Positions 1 to 9,755 of a stretch of 64,000 nt of DNA are shown here, piece by piece. Under the pieces are notes generated by a model. It did no database searches. It had not been told where the DNA came from and was given only the letters and a program-made list of their open reading frames with translations. The DNA comes from Vicinamibacteraceae bacterium (lineage in GTDB: Bacteria > Acidobacteriota > Thermoanaerobaculia > Multivoradales > Multivoraceae): contig JAAXHG010000201.1 in NCBI GenBank assembly GCA_012270995.1, positions 57,682 through 121,681 of the forward strand, written 5' to 3'. The position numbers were made by a program, and so were the translations under genes. Position 1 is the stretch's first letter, and the number at the start of each line of letters is the position of its first letter.

Positions 1-2
1 AG

Positions 3-1289
3 CGGACCCTGGACTCGAGGGCGCCGGTGTCGACGTTCCTGGACGGCGCGCTCGAGCGCTGCGATCCGCGCGACCACGCGTTGCTGCGCGAACTCGTGCT
101 CGGGACGCTACGGTGGCTGCGCTTCATCGACCATGTCCTGGTCTTGGCCGCGCAGAGGCCCCTCGACCGCATTCAGCGGGCTTTGCTGGCGCCGCTTCGG
201 ATCGGCGCATACCAGCTCTTCTTCCTCGACCGCGTGCCACCCCATGCGGCGGTCAACGAGGCGGTCGAGCAGGCGGGAAACCGCACTCACGCGGGCGGCG
301 CCAGCTTCGTCAACGGCGTGCTTCGACGGATTGCCCGCTCGCCGCGCCGCGACGACTGGCCGGCCGACACCGTTGACCTCGCGACGCGGCTGGGAGTCCG
401 CTATTCCCACCCGGACCTGCTGGTCGAGCGCTGGCTGGGCATCTACGGCGAGGAGCGAACGGTCGACCTGCTGGGCGCCAACAACCTTCCCAAACCGCTG
501 CACCTGCTGGCGTTTCGGGACCGCGGCGGACGTGCGCTGCTGGCGGAGCAGTTGATCGACGACGACGTGGGGGTCGAGCCGTCGGTCCTGGCGCCCCACT
601 GCGTGACGGTCCGGTGGGGGAATCCGCTGACGACGGACGCCTACCGGCAGGGCGGCTTCTACGTGCAGGACGAGGCAAGTCAACTGGCTGCGATCGTGCC
701 GTCGCCGGCGCCCGGCGAGAGGGTGTTGGACGTGGCCGCGGCGCCGGGGGGCAAGACCTTCGCGCTCCTGGCGGAGCAGCCGGACCTCCGAAGCGTTGCC
801 GCCGACGTGTCCCTGGAACGCCTGCTCACGATGAGACGAAACGCCGGTCGCCTCAAGCTCCGGCCTCGGCTTCTGGCCGCTGACGGCGGCGCCCTCCCCT
901 TCGGTCCCGTTTTCGACCGAGTGGTCGTCGACCTGCCCTGCAGTGGAACCGGCACGCTGCGCAAACATCCCGAACTCAAGTGGCGGATCAGCGCCGGCGA
1001 GATCGAGCGGCTCTCGGCGGAGGGGCTGGCCATGGTTCGGGGCGCTTCGGAGTGCGTCCGCCCCGGAGGACTGCTCGTGGTCATCACCTGTTCCATCGAG
1101 CCGGAGGAGAACGAGGCCGTGGCCAGGGCGTTCCTGGAATCCCGAACCGATTTTCGCCGGCGGGATCTTCTGGCCGACCTTCGGCCTCCGGCGGACGAGC
1201 ACGTCGCTGGACGCGGGCTATGGCGTCTCCTGCCGGCCGCGGATCATGACGGTTTCACGGTCCAGGTGCTCGAGCGCAGCGCCGATTGA
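3..1289 (+). CDS. rsmB: 16S rRNA (cytosine967-C5)-methyltransferase RsmB/Sun family, 5'-truncated by window start
   Basis: Frame is open to the left edge; motifs VLDVAAAPGGKTFALL, DLPCSGTGTLRKHPELKWR and TCSIEPEENE typical of RNA m5C methyltransferases; NusB-like N-terminal part. Confidence 0.9.
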   Translation, partial: RTLDSRAPVSTFLDGALERCDPRDHALLRELVLGTLRWLRFIDHVLVLAAQRPLDRIQRALLAPLRIGAYQLFFLDRVPPHAAVNEAVEQAGNRTHAGGASFVNGVLRRIARSPRRDDWPADTVDLATRLGVRYSHPDLLVERWLGIYGEERTVDLLGANNLPKPLHLLAFRDRGGRALLAEQLIDDDVGVEPSVLAPHCVTVRWGNPLTTDAYRQGGFYVQDEASQLAAIVPSPAPGERVLDVAAAPGGKTFALLAEQPDLRSVAADVSLERLLTMRRNAGRLKLRPRLLAADGGALPFGPVFDRVVVDLPCSGTGTLRKHPELKWRISAGEIERLSAEGLAMVRGASECVRPGGLLVVITCSIEPEENEAVARAFLESRTDFRRRDLLADLRPPADEHVAGRGLWRLLPAADHDGFTVQVLERSAD

Positions 1290-1367
1290 AGAGCCGCGGT
1301 TCCCGTCCGGCAGGCGGCGTCCTCGGGACGCCTGGTGACCGCTAATGGCGATAAGTGCAAGTGGACA

Positions 1368-1397
1368 TTGACAAAGAGGGTCGTTCTGACCTAGATT
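1368..1397 (+). promoter_or_regulatory. Sigma70-type promoter upstream of HU gene
   Basis: TTGACA (1368-1373), 18 nt spacer, TAGATT (1392-1397), ~80 nt before the HU start codon. Confidence 0.55.
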
Positions 1398-1476
1398 TTC
1401 CGGGTACTCGGGAGTTAGCCGGAGAACTCCCCAGCATACCGGAAGTTCCACCCAAAGACTCGAAGGAGCACACTAG

Positions 1477-1752
1477 ATGGCCGGAAAGGCAGACATCGTA
1501 GAAGCCGTCGCCGTTGGCGCGAGCTTGAGCAAGAAGCAGGCGGCGGACGCCGTCCAGTCCCTGATCGACAGCATCTCCAGCCAACTGCAGAACGGTAATC
1601 GTGTGCAATTGCCCGGCTTGGGGAGTTTCTCGGTTTCGCACCGCCCAGGTCGCATGGGCCGCAACCCGAAGACCGGCGAGTCGATCCAGATCGCCGCGAG
1701 CAACGGCGTTCGCTTCAAGGTCAGCCGTCCGCTGAAGGACGCCCTAAACTGA
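1477..1752 (+). CDS. HU/IHF family DNA-binding protein
   Basis: 91 aa; KADIVEAVAVGASLSKKQAADAVQSLIDSI...LPGLGSFSVSHRPGRMGRNPKTGESIQIAAS is diagnostic of HU. Confidence 0.95.
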   Translation: MAGKADIVEAVAVGASLSKKQAADAVQSLIDSISSQLQNGNRVQLPGLGSFSVSHRPGRMGRNPKTGESIQIAASNGVRFKVSRPLKDALN

Positions 1753-1790
1753 CCCGCGCGGCCAGAGGGCCGCACGGGCACTAGGCACTC

Positions 1791-2474
1791 TCACCGCACC
1801 AGGCGGTAGAGGCGGGCGAGGCGCGCTGGCTTGACCCCGGCTGCAAACAGCAGCCAGATCAGCCAGTTCGTCGCCACGGTCCGGAGGACGCCGCGTTCGA
1901 TGAACCGGCGTGACGAGGTCGTGGCACGTCTCGAGATGATCGCGATCGATCCCTGTCGTCGGAGTCGCCGCATGAAGTCGAGGTCTTCGAGGATCGGAAG
2001 GTCCGCAAAACCCCCGCAGCCTGCGTAGGCCGCCGCTGTGGCGAACTGCGCCTGGTCTCCGAGCGGCAGGCGCAGTCGTTTCGTACGGAAGTCGACCAGG
2101 CGGCGACCCAGGCGGAGGAGCCGCGGCGCGGCTTCGAAGTCGACCAGGAATCCGCCGCCGATGGCGTCGCTGCCGATCGCCCGTTCGATCTCGGTCCGGG
2201 CCGAAGCCGGAAGGCGGGTGTCGGCGTGGAGGAAGAGCAGCACCTTGGCGCCGCCGTCGATGGCCAGGGCGGCGCCGGTGTGAAGCTGCAGTCCGCGGCC
2301 CGGCCGTGGCGCGGCCGCCACGATGGCGCCGGCCTGCCGGGCCAGTTCCACGGTGCGATCGCTGCTGCCGCCGTCGACGACGATCAGGTCGTCGCAGTGA
2401 TCGCGGGCGGCGGCGACGGCAGCCTTCACCGTACTCTCTTCCTCGAGCACCGGCATCACGATCGCAAGGCGCAT
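1791..2474 (-). CDS. Glycosyltransferase family 2-like protein (TIGR04283-like)
   Basis: MRLAIVMPVLEEESTVKAAVAAARDHCDDLIVVDGGSSDRTVELARQAG; LLFLHADTRLP. Confidence 0.8.
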   Translation of the reverse strand: MRLAIVMPVLEEESTVKAAVAAARDHCDDLIVVDGGSSDRTVELARQAGAIVAAAPRPGRGLQLHTGAALAIDGGAKVLLFLHADTRLPASARTEIERAIGSDAIGGGFLVDFEAAPRLLRLGRRLVDFRTKRLRLPLGDQAQFATAAAYAGCGGFADLPILEDLDFMRRLRRQGSIAIISRRATTSSRRFIERGVLRTVATNWLIWLLFAAGVKPARLARLYRLVR

Positions 2475-2518
2475 TCCTGGGGTAGGTTACCGGCGCGGGC
2501 TTCCTCGCACGGCAGTGC

Positions 2519-3001
2519 ATGGGCATGAGTTCCGACACCTCCTTCAGCCACCTCGATCGCCGCGGCCGCGCGGCCATGGTCGATGTCTCGGCCAAGGAGG
2601 TCACTCGTCGGGTCGCGGAGGCCTCCTGCCGCGTTCTGCTGTCGACCGACACCGTGGAGCGGCTGGGTCGGCTGCCCAAGGGCGACGCTCTGACGGTGGC
2701 GCGGGTGGCGGGAGTGCAGGCCGCCAAGAGCACGGCCACCTGGGTTCCCCTGGCTCATCCGCTGCCTCTGGACCAGGTGGAGGTGGAGATCGAACCGGGG
2801 GAGGGCGGCGTGACGATCCGGAGCCGGGTGGTGGCCACCGCGCGCACCGGCGCCGAGATGGAGGCGCTGACCGCCTGTGCGGCAGCGGCGCTCGCTCTCT
2901 ACGACATGGTCAAGGCGGTCGAACGCGGGGCCGTCGTCACAGATCTGCTGCTGGAGGCGAAGAGCGGCGGCCGGAGCGGCGAGTATCGTCGCGGCCGCTG
3001 A
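2519..3001 (+). CDS. moaC: Cyclic pyranopterin monophosphate synthase MoaC
   Basis: FSHLDRRGRAAMVDVSAKEVTRRVA...AGVQAAKSTATWVPLAHPLPLDQVEVE...TGAEMEALTACAAAALALYDMVKAVERG. Confidence 0.92.
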   Translation: MGMSSDTSFSHLDRRGRAAMVDVSAKEVTRRVAEASCRVLLSTDTVERLGRLPKGDALTVARVAGVQAAKSTATWVPLAHPLPLDQVEVEIEPGEGGVTIRSRVVATARTGAEMEALTACAAAALALYDMVKAVERGAVVTDLLLEAKSGGRSGEYRRGR

Positions 3002-3008
3002 GCGGACC

Positions 3009-4193
3009 GTGGCGATCCGTTCCGGTCTCGACCGCCTGCTCGACGACGCGGGACGTCTGAAAGGGCGCCGCTACATCCTGCTCTGTCACCAGGCATCGTT
3101 GAGTCGCGACGGCGTTCACGCGCATCTGGCTCTCGGAGCCGTCGAGCGGCCGGCGGCCCTGCTCGGGCCCGAGCACGGCTTCTACGGTGTCGAGCAGGAC
3201 ATGGTCGCCGCGCACAACGAGCGCGATCCGTGGACGGGATGTCCGGTCGTATCCCTCTACGGGGACGAGGCGGCGAGCCTGCGGCCTCGGCCTTCCGTCT
3301 TCGAAGATTGCGACCTGCTGGTGATCGACCTCCAGGACGTCGGTGCCCGCTACTACACCTTCGCGGCGACCGCGGTCTGGGCGGCCGAAGCCGCGCTCGC
3401 GGCGGACTGCGAGGTGTGGATCCTCGACCGTCCGAACCCGCTGGGGGGCCGGGAAGCCGAGGGCAACCTGCTGGACCTCGATTTCGCCTCCTTCGTGGGC
3501 GCCTTTCGCATGCCGCAGCGCCACGGGTTGACGCTGGCGGAGATCGTCCTTCTGGAGGCCCGGCGCCGCGGCTGGAGCACCAGGTCGCTCGCCGTCTTCG
3601 AGGTCGAGGGTTGGCGGCGTGAACAGACGTGGCGCGACACCGGCTGGCCGTGGACCGCTCCATCGCCGAACATGCCGACACCGGACACCGCCGCCGTGTA
3701 TCCAGGGCTGTGCCTCTTCGAAGCGACCACGGTGTCCGAGGGCCGCGGCACGACCCGTCCGTTTCACTTGGTCGGCTTGCCCGGCGCCGACGCGCCGGCA
3801 CTGGCCGGTCGCTGCCGGGAGCGTCTCGGGGCGGCCGGGCTGGGAGGCGTTTCCGTCGTCCCCGCCATGTTCAGGCCTCAGTTCCAGAAGCATGCGGGAA
3901 GGGTCTGCGCCGGCGTGGAACTCCGTGTGGTCGACGGAGAAGCCCTTGAGCCCGTGCGTCTCGGGTTCGAGCTCCTGCTCGCCTTTCGCGACGTGCTGGG
4001 GCCCGCTTTCGACTGGCGCGCCGAGCCATACGAGTTCGTTGCGGACACGCCGGCCGTCGACCTGCTCGCCGGTACCGACCGATTCCGGCTGGGTCTCGAA
4101 GCGCCGGATGCGCTGGAACGCTGGTTCGCCGGTTGGCGTGAGGATGAGAGGGAGTTCCGCGCGGAGCGCGAACCGGTCTTGCTGTACTCCTGA
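3009..4193 (+). CDS. DUF1343 / NamZ-type exo-beta-N-acetylmuramidase-like protein
   Basis: LLGPEHGFYGVEQDM...PVVSLYGDEAASLRP...DLLVIDLQDVGARYYTFAATAVWAAEAA...WILDRPNPLGG; GTG start proposed at 3009. Confidence 0.85.
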   Translation: MAIRSGLDRLLDDAGRLKGRRYILLCHQASLSRDGVHAHLALGAVERPAALLGPEHGFYGVEQDMVAAHNERDPWTGCPVVSLYGDEAASLRPRPSVFEDCDLLVIDLQDVGARYYTFAATAVWAAEAALAADCEVWILDRPNPLGGREAEGNLLDLDFASFVGAFRMPQRHGLTLAEIVLLEARRRGWSTRSLAVFEVEGWRREQTWRDTGWPWTAPSPNMPTPDTAAVYPGLCLFEATTVSEGRGTTRPFHLVGLPGADAPALAGRCRERLGAAGLGGVSVVPAMFRPQFQKHAGRVCAGVELRVVDGEALEPVRLGFELLLAFRDVLGPAFDWRAEPYEFVADTPAVDLLAGTDRFRLGLEAPDALERWFAGWREDEREFRAEREPVLLYS

Positions 4194-4287
4194 TGCACTG
4201 CCACAATCCGGCCGGCGGCGGGTCGCTCCCGGTCCGGCCGTTTGTAGTTGAGACCGACCGACCCGAGCCCGAACCGAGGTGCAGCCG

Positions 4288-5895
4288 ATGCCGCGGATCC
4301 TGATTGCCGATTCCCTGGCGCCGGCCGGCGTCGAGTTGCTGCGCGAGAGCGCGGAGGTGGACCAGCTTCGAGACGAGGACCGTCCACGGCTCGCCTCCTT
4401 GATCGCGGACTACGACGCGGTCATCGTGCGCAGCGGCACCGAGATCACGCGCGAGGTTCTCGAGGGAGGGGAGCGTCTCAAGGTGGTGGGCCGAGCCGGC
4501 GTGGGTGTCGACAACATCGACATAGCAGCGGCCACGCAGCGCGGCGTGCTGGTGATCAACGCACCGACCGCCAACTCGCTCTCCGCCACCGAGCACACCT
4601 TCGCTCTGCTGCTGGCGCTGGCCCGGCGGATTCCGTCCGCCGACGCCTCGCTCAAGGCGGAGCGCTGGGAGCGCAAGAACCACATCGGCAGCGAGTTGCA
4701 GGGAAAGGTGCTCGGCGTGATCGGTTTCGGCCAGATCGGCCAGCGGGTGGCAACCCGGGCGCGGGCCTTCGAAATGGAAGTGCTCGCCTACGACCCGTTT
4801 CTCCGGGCGGAGGTCGCGCGGCGGCTCGATGTGGCGCCGGTGACTCTTGACGATCTGCTCGCGGGGTCCGACTTCATCACCTTCCACACCCCGCTGACGG
4901 ACCAGACCAGGAACATGCTCGACGAGTCGCGCATTGCGCTGATGAAGGACGGCGCGGTCGTGATCAACGTCGGGCGCGGCGGCGTGGTCGACGGCGACGC
5001 GCTGCTGGCGGCGCTCGAGTCGGGCAAGCTCGCGGGTGCGGGTCTGGATGTGTTCCCCGTGGAACCGCCGTCGGACTATCGGCTCGCCGCCCATCCGAAG
5101 GTGGTGGCCACGCCTCACATCGGCGCCCAGACGACCGAGGCGCAGGAGCGCATCGCCACCGAGACGGCGCGCATGGTGCTCGCCGCGCTCCGCGGCTCGC
5201 TCGCGGTGTCGGCGGTGAACCTGCCGTTCCGGTCTTCCGGCTCCCGGGGCGAGCCCTTCCTGCGGCTGGGCGAGCAACTCGGGAGGCTGGCCGCGGTCGC
5301 ACTTGGCGGCAGCTTGCGGCGGGTCCAGGTCGATCTGTGGGGCATCGACGCCGAACTGCGAAAGTCGGTCGCCGTGGCGGCGCTCAAGGGCGCCCTGATC
5401 CCGTCCTGCGGCGAGGGAGTGAACTACGTCAACGCCGAGCGCACGGCCGCCGACCGCCGCGTCGAACTCGTGCAGGCCACGCACAGCGACCAGGCCGCCT
5501 ACGCCCACCTGGTGCGGGTGCGCGCGGTCGGCGCCGAGCCGGCGACCGGCGCATGGATGGCCGACGGCGTGGCCGAGGTCTCGGGCACGACCTACCGCCA
5601 CGGCGAGATCCACGGCGATCTGCGGGTCGTCTCCTTCGCCGGCTTCCGGCTCGAGTTCCAGCCCCGCGGCCTGCTGCTGTTCCTGCGCAACCGCGACGTG
5701 CCGGGCTTCGTCGGCCGGTTGGGCACCCTGCTCGGCGACGCCGGAATCAACATCGCCGACATCCACCTGTCCCGGGAACCGGACGGTGACGCCATCGCCG
5801 TGCTGCGGCTCGACCAGGTCCCGGACGATGCCTGCATGGCCGCGTTGCTGGCCGTGGACGAGGTGATCGCGGTCGACTTGGTGGACCTCACCTGA
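4288..5895 (+). CDS. serA: D-3-phosphoglycerate dehydrogenase (long, ACT-domain form)
   Basis: NAD-binding GVIGFGQIGQRVATRARAFEMEVLAYDPF, VINVGRGGVVDGDAL, HIGAQTTEAQERIA and a C-terminal ACT domain (VPGFVGRLGTLLGDAGINIADIHLSRE). Confidence 0.95.
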   Translation: MPRILIADSLAPAGVELLRESAEVDQLRDEDRPRLASLIADYDAVIVRSGTEITREVLEGGERLKVVGRAGVGVDNIDIAAATQRGVLVINAPTANSLSATEHTFALLLALARRIPSADASLKAERWERKNHIGSELQGKVLGVIGFGQIGQRVATRARAFEMEVLAYDPFLRAEVARRLDVAPVTLDDLLAGSDFITFHTPLTDQTRNMLDESRIALMKDGAVVINVGRGGVVDGDALLAALESGKLAGAGLDVFPVEPPSDYRLAAHPKVVATPHIGAQTTEAQERIATETARMVLAALRGSLAVSAVNLPFRSSGSRGEPFLRLGEQLGRLAAVALGGSLRRVQVDLWGIDAELRKSVAVAALKGALIPSCGEGVNYVNAERTAADRRVELVQATHSDQAAYAHLVRVRAVGAEPATGAWMADGVAEVSGTTYRHGEIHGDLRVVSFAGFRLEFQPRGLLLFLRNRDVPGFVGRLGTLLGDAGINIADIHLSREPDGDAIAVLRLDQVPDDACMAALLAVDEVIAVDLVDLT

Positions 5896-5915
5896 AGGGG
5901 CCGGCCCGGCCCTCG

Positions 5916-6632
5916 TCAGCCCGAAAGAAAGGCGGCGATGCCGGCGTCTTTCAGGCGCTGCAGCGCGGCGTCGGCCGCTTGCCTGCGCTTGCGCTCGATC
6001 TGGACGCGGTGCACTCCTCGTCCTCTTCTGATCTTCACGTTGTCGAGGTCGAGTTCGCGGCGGAGGCGGCGGGCCAGCGCCACGGCGCTGCTGCGCTCGC
6101 GAAAGGCGCCAGCCTGGATCGTGAAGCCGCCCTGGCGGTCCCGGTTCGCCTTGCTCGCGCGCCGGCCGGGGGCGGGATAGGAGATCGGCAGTTGACGCCT
6201 CTTCGGCGCCAGGCGCACGACCTTGATGCGGACGTTCGCGAGACCCTGGCCGAACATCTCGAGCTGTCGCGCGGCGCCGACGGAGAGGTCGATGATCCGG
6301 CCCTTGACGAAGGGGCCGCGGTCGTTGATCGGTACCTTGAGCTTCTTGCCGTTGTCGCGGTTCTTCACCTGGACGACCGTGCCGAGCGGCAACTGCTTGT
6401 GTGCGGCCGAGATGCGGTTCATGTCGTAGATCTCGCCGCTGGCGGTCGGCCGGCCGTGGAAACTGCCGCCGTACCACGATGCCAGTCCTTTCTGGGTGGA
6501 TCCGCGGTTCGGCGACTCGAGGCGGGTGGTCGAGGCGCAACCGGCCAGCAGGCCGGCCGCGAAGACAGCGGCGACCGCGGATGCGAGCGGGCGTCGGGTG
6601 CGGTCTTCGGAGAGCGAGCGTGGCCGGTACAT
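5916..6632 (-). CDS. rlpA: RlpA-family septal ring lytic transglycosylase-like lipoprotein with SPOR domain
   Basis: Lipobox LLAGCAS; GLASWYGGSFHGRPTASGEIYDMNRISAAHKQLPLGTVVQVKNRDNGKKLKVPINDRGPFVKGRIIDLS; C-terminal SPOR-like repeat. Confidence 0.9.
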   Translation of the reverse strand: MYRPRSLSEDRTRRPLASAVAAVFAAGLLAGCASTTRLESPNRGSTQKGLASWYGGSFHGRPTASGEIYDMNRISAAHKQLPLGTVVQVKNRDNGKKLKVPINDRGPFVKGRIIDLSVGAARQLEMFGQGLANVRIKVVRLAPKRRQLPISYPAPGRRASKANRDRQGGFTIQAGAFRERSSAVALARRLRRELDLDNVKIRRGRGVHRVQIERKRRQAADAALQRLKDAGIAAFLSG

Positions 6633-6644
6633 CGCGCTCGCTAG

Positions 6645-8075
6645 CTAGACCCTCGGCGCCTCGACGGCAGCGGCGCGGTGCTTCGCCAGCGCCGGTTCGA
6701 CGTCCTCGGCGAGGAAGTCGTCCACCTGCTGCGCCGAGCGGCCGGTGAAGGAATCGGCGTCGACCAGAGACTCGAGTTCGTCGCGACCGAGTCCGAACGC
6801 CGGATCGCCCGCGATCAGGTCGATCAACGGGTTCGGCTCCCCCGCCGAAACCCGCGCGTAGGCCTCGAGACTGTGCCGGCGAATTCGCTCGTGCAGCTCC
6901 TGCCGGTCGCCGCCGCGCAGCGACGCCTCCATCAGGAAGGTCTCGGTGGCCATGAACGGAAGTTCGCTCCTGACCCGGGCCGCGGTTGTCGCTTCGTTCA
7001 CCCGCAGCCCCTGGGCGATGTTCGCGGCCAGGAGCAGCACGGCATCGACGGTCAGGAAGCAGTCGGTCAGCACCAGGCGCCGGTTCGCCGAGTCGTCGAG
7101 GCTGCGCTCGAGCCACTGCGTGCCGGCGTTCAGCGCCCCGTGGAGGGAGTCGCTCATGACCCGTCGCGACAGCGAGCACATGCGCTCGGCCCGTACCGGG
7201 TTGCGCTTGTACGCCATCGCCGAGGAACCGACCTGGTGTTCGTCGAAGGGCTCGGAGAGTTCTCCCACGCCCTGGAGCAGCCGCAGATCGCCGCCGAACT
7301 TGTGGCAGCTTTCCGCGGTGCCGGACAGCGTGTGCAGTACCTGGCTGTCCTGCTTGCGCGGGTAGGTCTGGCCAGTGATCCGCCAGCTCGCCTCGAAGCC
7401 GAGCGCCGAGGCCACCCGGGCATCGAGTTCGCGGACCTTGCCGTGATCGCCGCCGAACAGGGTGAGGAAGGAGGCCTGGGTGCCCGTCGTGCCCTTGGCG
7501 CCCCGGCAACGCAGCCGGTCGCGACGGTTCGCCACCTCCTCGAGGTCGGTCAGGAAGTCCTGGAGCCAGAGGCAGGCGCGCTTTCCCAGCGTGGTCAACT
7601 GGGCCGACTGGAAGTGGGTGTAGGCGAGCGCGGTCGTGCTCCGCTCCCTGCGCGCGAAGTTGGCCAGCTCGCCGACCGTGGCCGCCAGGCGCCCCGCGAC
7701 CAGGTCGAGAGCATCCCGGACGATCAGCGCGTCGGTGTTGTCGGTGATGAACGCCGACGTGGCGCCGAGATGCAGGATGCCGCCGGCGTCGCCGCTGACC
7801 TCGGCGAAGTGCCGCAAGTGGGCCACCACGTCATGGCGGGTTTCACGTTCCAACTGTGCGACGCGCTCCAGGTCAAGCTCGTCCGCGTGCTCGCGCAGCG
7901 CTTCTAGTTGCCGTTCGCTGATCGGCAGCCCCAGCGCCGCCTGGTTCTCGGCCAGACAGATCCAGAGCCGCCGCCAGGTCCGGAACCGGTGCCGGGCCGA
8001 GAACAGCCGCGCCATCTCCGCGCTCGCATAGCGCTCGTGAAGCGGATTCTGCGGCGCGTCCCTGGCTTCGGCCAT
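6645..8075 (-). CDS. purB: Adenylosuccinate lyase
   Basis: RHDVVAHLRHFAEV...ILHLGATSAFITDNTDALIVRDAL and signature SSAMAYKRNPVRAERMCSLSR. Confidence 0.93.
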   Translation of the reverse strand: MAEARDAPQNPLHERYASAEMARLFSARHRFRTWRRLWICLAENQAALGLPISERQLEALREHADELDLERVAQLERETRHDVVAHLRHFAEVSGDAGGILHLGATSAFITDNTDALIVRDALDLVAGRLAATVGELANFARRERSTTALAYTHFQSAQLTTLGKRACLWLQDFLTDLEEVANRRDRLRCRGAKGTTGTQASFLTLFGGDHGKVRELDARVASALGFEASWRITGQTYPRKQDSQVLHTLSGTAESCHKFGGDLRLLQGVGELSEPFDEHQVGSSAMAYKRNPVRAERMCSLSRRVMSDSLHGALNAGTQWLERSLDDSANRRLVLTDCFLTVDAVLLLAANIAQGLRVNEATTAARVRSELPFMATETFLMEASLRGGDRQELHERIRRHSLEAYARVSAGEPNPLIDLIAGDPAFGLGRDELESLVDADSFTGRSAQQVDDFLAEDVEPALAKHRAAAVEAPRV

Positions 8076-8138
8076 GTCCGCAGTCTACCAGCGTAAGTCG
8101 TTGGTGGGTCTGCGTTTACCGTCAATCTGCTCGCTCCT

Positions 8139-9059
8139 CTACGCGCGGTCGAGGAGGCGCAGCATGAGGGCCTTTTGGGTGTGCATGCGGTTCTCGGCCT
8201 GGTCGAAGACGCGGCTTTGGGGGCCGTCGACGACGGAGGCGGTGACTTCCTCGCCCCGGTGGCACGGCAGGCAGTGGAGGTAGATCGCGTCGCTCCTGGC
8301 CCGGGCCATGAGGTCGTCGTCGACGGTGTAGCCCTCGAAGTCGGCGAGGCGCTGCTCTCGTTCCTTCTCCTGGCCCATCGAGGTCCAGACGTCGCTGTAG
8401 ACGGCGTGCGCGCCGGCGGCGGCGGTGTGCGGGTCGGCTCCGGTTTCAATCCCGGCGCCGGTGTCGGCGGCGAGCTGGCGCGCGAGCTCCAGGTACTTGT
8501 CGGCTATTTCGTACCCCGGCGGCGAGGCGATGGAGAAGTCGAGGCCGCCGCGGGCGCAGGCGATCATCAGCGAATGGGCGACGTTGTTGCCGTCGCCGAT
8601 GTAGCTGATCCGGCGCCCGCGCAGGTCGCCGAACTCCTGGCGGATGGTCATCAGGTCGGCGAGCGCCTGGCAGGGATGCAGCTCGTCGGTCAGTCCGTTG
8701 ATCACGGGCACCCTGGCGTGCTCCGCCATCTCGACCACGGTGCCGTGTTCGAAGGTGCGCAGCATCAGGAGGTCCACGTAACGGGACAGGACGCGGGCGG
8801 TGTCGGCGATCGTCTCCCCGCGGCCGATCTGCAGGTCGCGGGTCGAGAGGAAGACCGCCTGACCTCCGAGTTGTCCCATGCCCACCTCGAAGCTGACTCG
8901 GGTTCGCGTGGACGACTTCTCGAAGTAGAGGCCGATCGACTTGCCGTGGAGCGCGCTTCGATGCGCAGCGGGCCTTTCCTGGAGTTCCAGGGCGAGGTCG
9001 AGGATCGACTCGAGCTGGCCCTCCTCGAGGTCGGCGATCGAGAGCAGGTGTGCGGGCAT
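8139..9059 (-). CDS. argF: Ornithine carbamoyltransferase
   Basis: FEKSSTRTRVSFEVGMGQLGGQAVFLSTRDLQIGRGETIADTARVLSRYVD; HPCQALADLMTIRQEFG; YLHCLPCHRGEEVTASVVDG. Confidence 0.93.
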   Translation of the reverse strand: MPAHLLSIADLEEGQLESILDLALELQERPAAHRSALHGKSIGLYFEKSSTRTRVSFEVGMGQLGGQAVFLSTRDLQIGRGETIADTARVLSRYVDLLMLRTFEHGTVVEMAEHARVPVINGLTDELHPCQALADLMTIRQEFGDLRGRRISYIGDGNNVAHSLMIACARGGLDFSIASPPGYEIADKYLELARQLAADTGAGIETGADPHTAAAGAHAVYSDVWTSMGQEKEREQRLADFEGYTVDDDLMARARSDAIYLHCLPCHRGEEVTASVVDGPQSRVFDQAENRMHTQKALMLRLLDRA

Positions 9060-9185
9060 GTGAAACGTCCTCCGTCGGGCCGGATCGTGTGGGGCGGGCT
9101 AGACTGCCTGTCCCTTGGCTCTTTCGGCGCGAATAATACACCACTCAGACGCACGATTATTCACCGTGCGTCCGGATGCCGGCAG

Positions 9186-9755
9186 ATGAGCGGCGAAGCT
9201 CTCAGCCAGCGGCAGTGGGTGCTCGTCACCGGAAACGCGAACAAGCGGCGCGAGGCGGAGCGGATCGTGGGCCGCCGGTTGGAGACGGCGGCGATCGATC
9301 TGCCGGAGATCCAGTCGGGCGACCTGATCGAGGTGCTGCGGTTCAAGGCGGAGGCTGCCTGGCAGCGGCTCGAGCGGCCGGTCGTGGTCGAGGAAACCGG
9401 GCTGGAGCTTTCGTGCATGAACGGCTTCCCGGGGCCCTTGGTCAAGTGGATGCTCGAGGCGGTAGGCGACGAGGGCATCGCCCGGGTGGCGATCCGGGCC
9501 GGGGATCCGCGCGTCGTTGCGCGCTGCGCGATCATGTTGCGTGACGGCCGGAAACAGCTGATCGCCCAGGGAGCGACCAGCGGCAGGTTGGTGCTGCCCC
9601 CACGCGGCGAACATGGTTTCGGCTGGGATCCGGTCTTTGAACCGGACGGCCTGGAGGAGACCTACGCTGAACTGGGCGATGACGTGAAGGACCGGATCGG
9701 GCACCGCGGCCGCGCCTGGCGCCGGTTCATGCGCGGGGTTCAGCCGGCAGCCTGA
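9186..9755 (+). CDS. RdgB/HAM1-type non-canonical purine NTP pyrophosphatase
   Basis: VTGNANKRREAERIVGRRLE, VVVEETGLELSCMNGFPGPLVKWML, GFGWDPVFEPDG; start proposed at ATG 9186. Confidence 0.82.
   Translation: MSGEALSQRQWVLVTGNANKRREAERIVGRRLETAAIDLPEIQSGDLIEVLRFKAEAAWQRLERPVVVEETGLELSCMNGFPGPLVKWMLEAVGDEGIARVAIRAGDPRVVARCAIMLRDGRKQLIAQGATSGRLVLPPRGEHGFGWDPVFEPDGLEETYAELGDDVKDRIGHRGRAWRRFMRGVQPAA

Noticed and set aside
3871-7509. 1212-aa minus-strand ORF
   Set aside because: Antisense to serA and in another frame over rlpA/purB; low-complexity Arg/Gly/Ala-rich translation typical of high-GC antisense frames.
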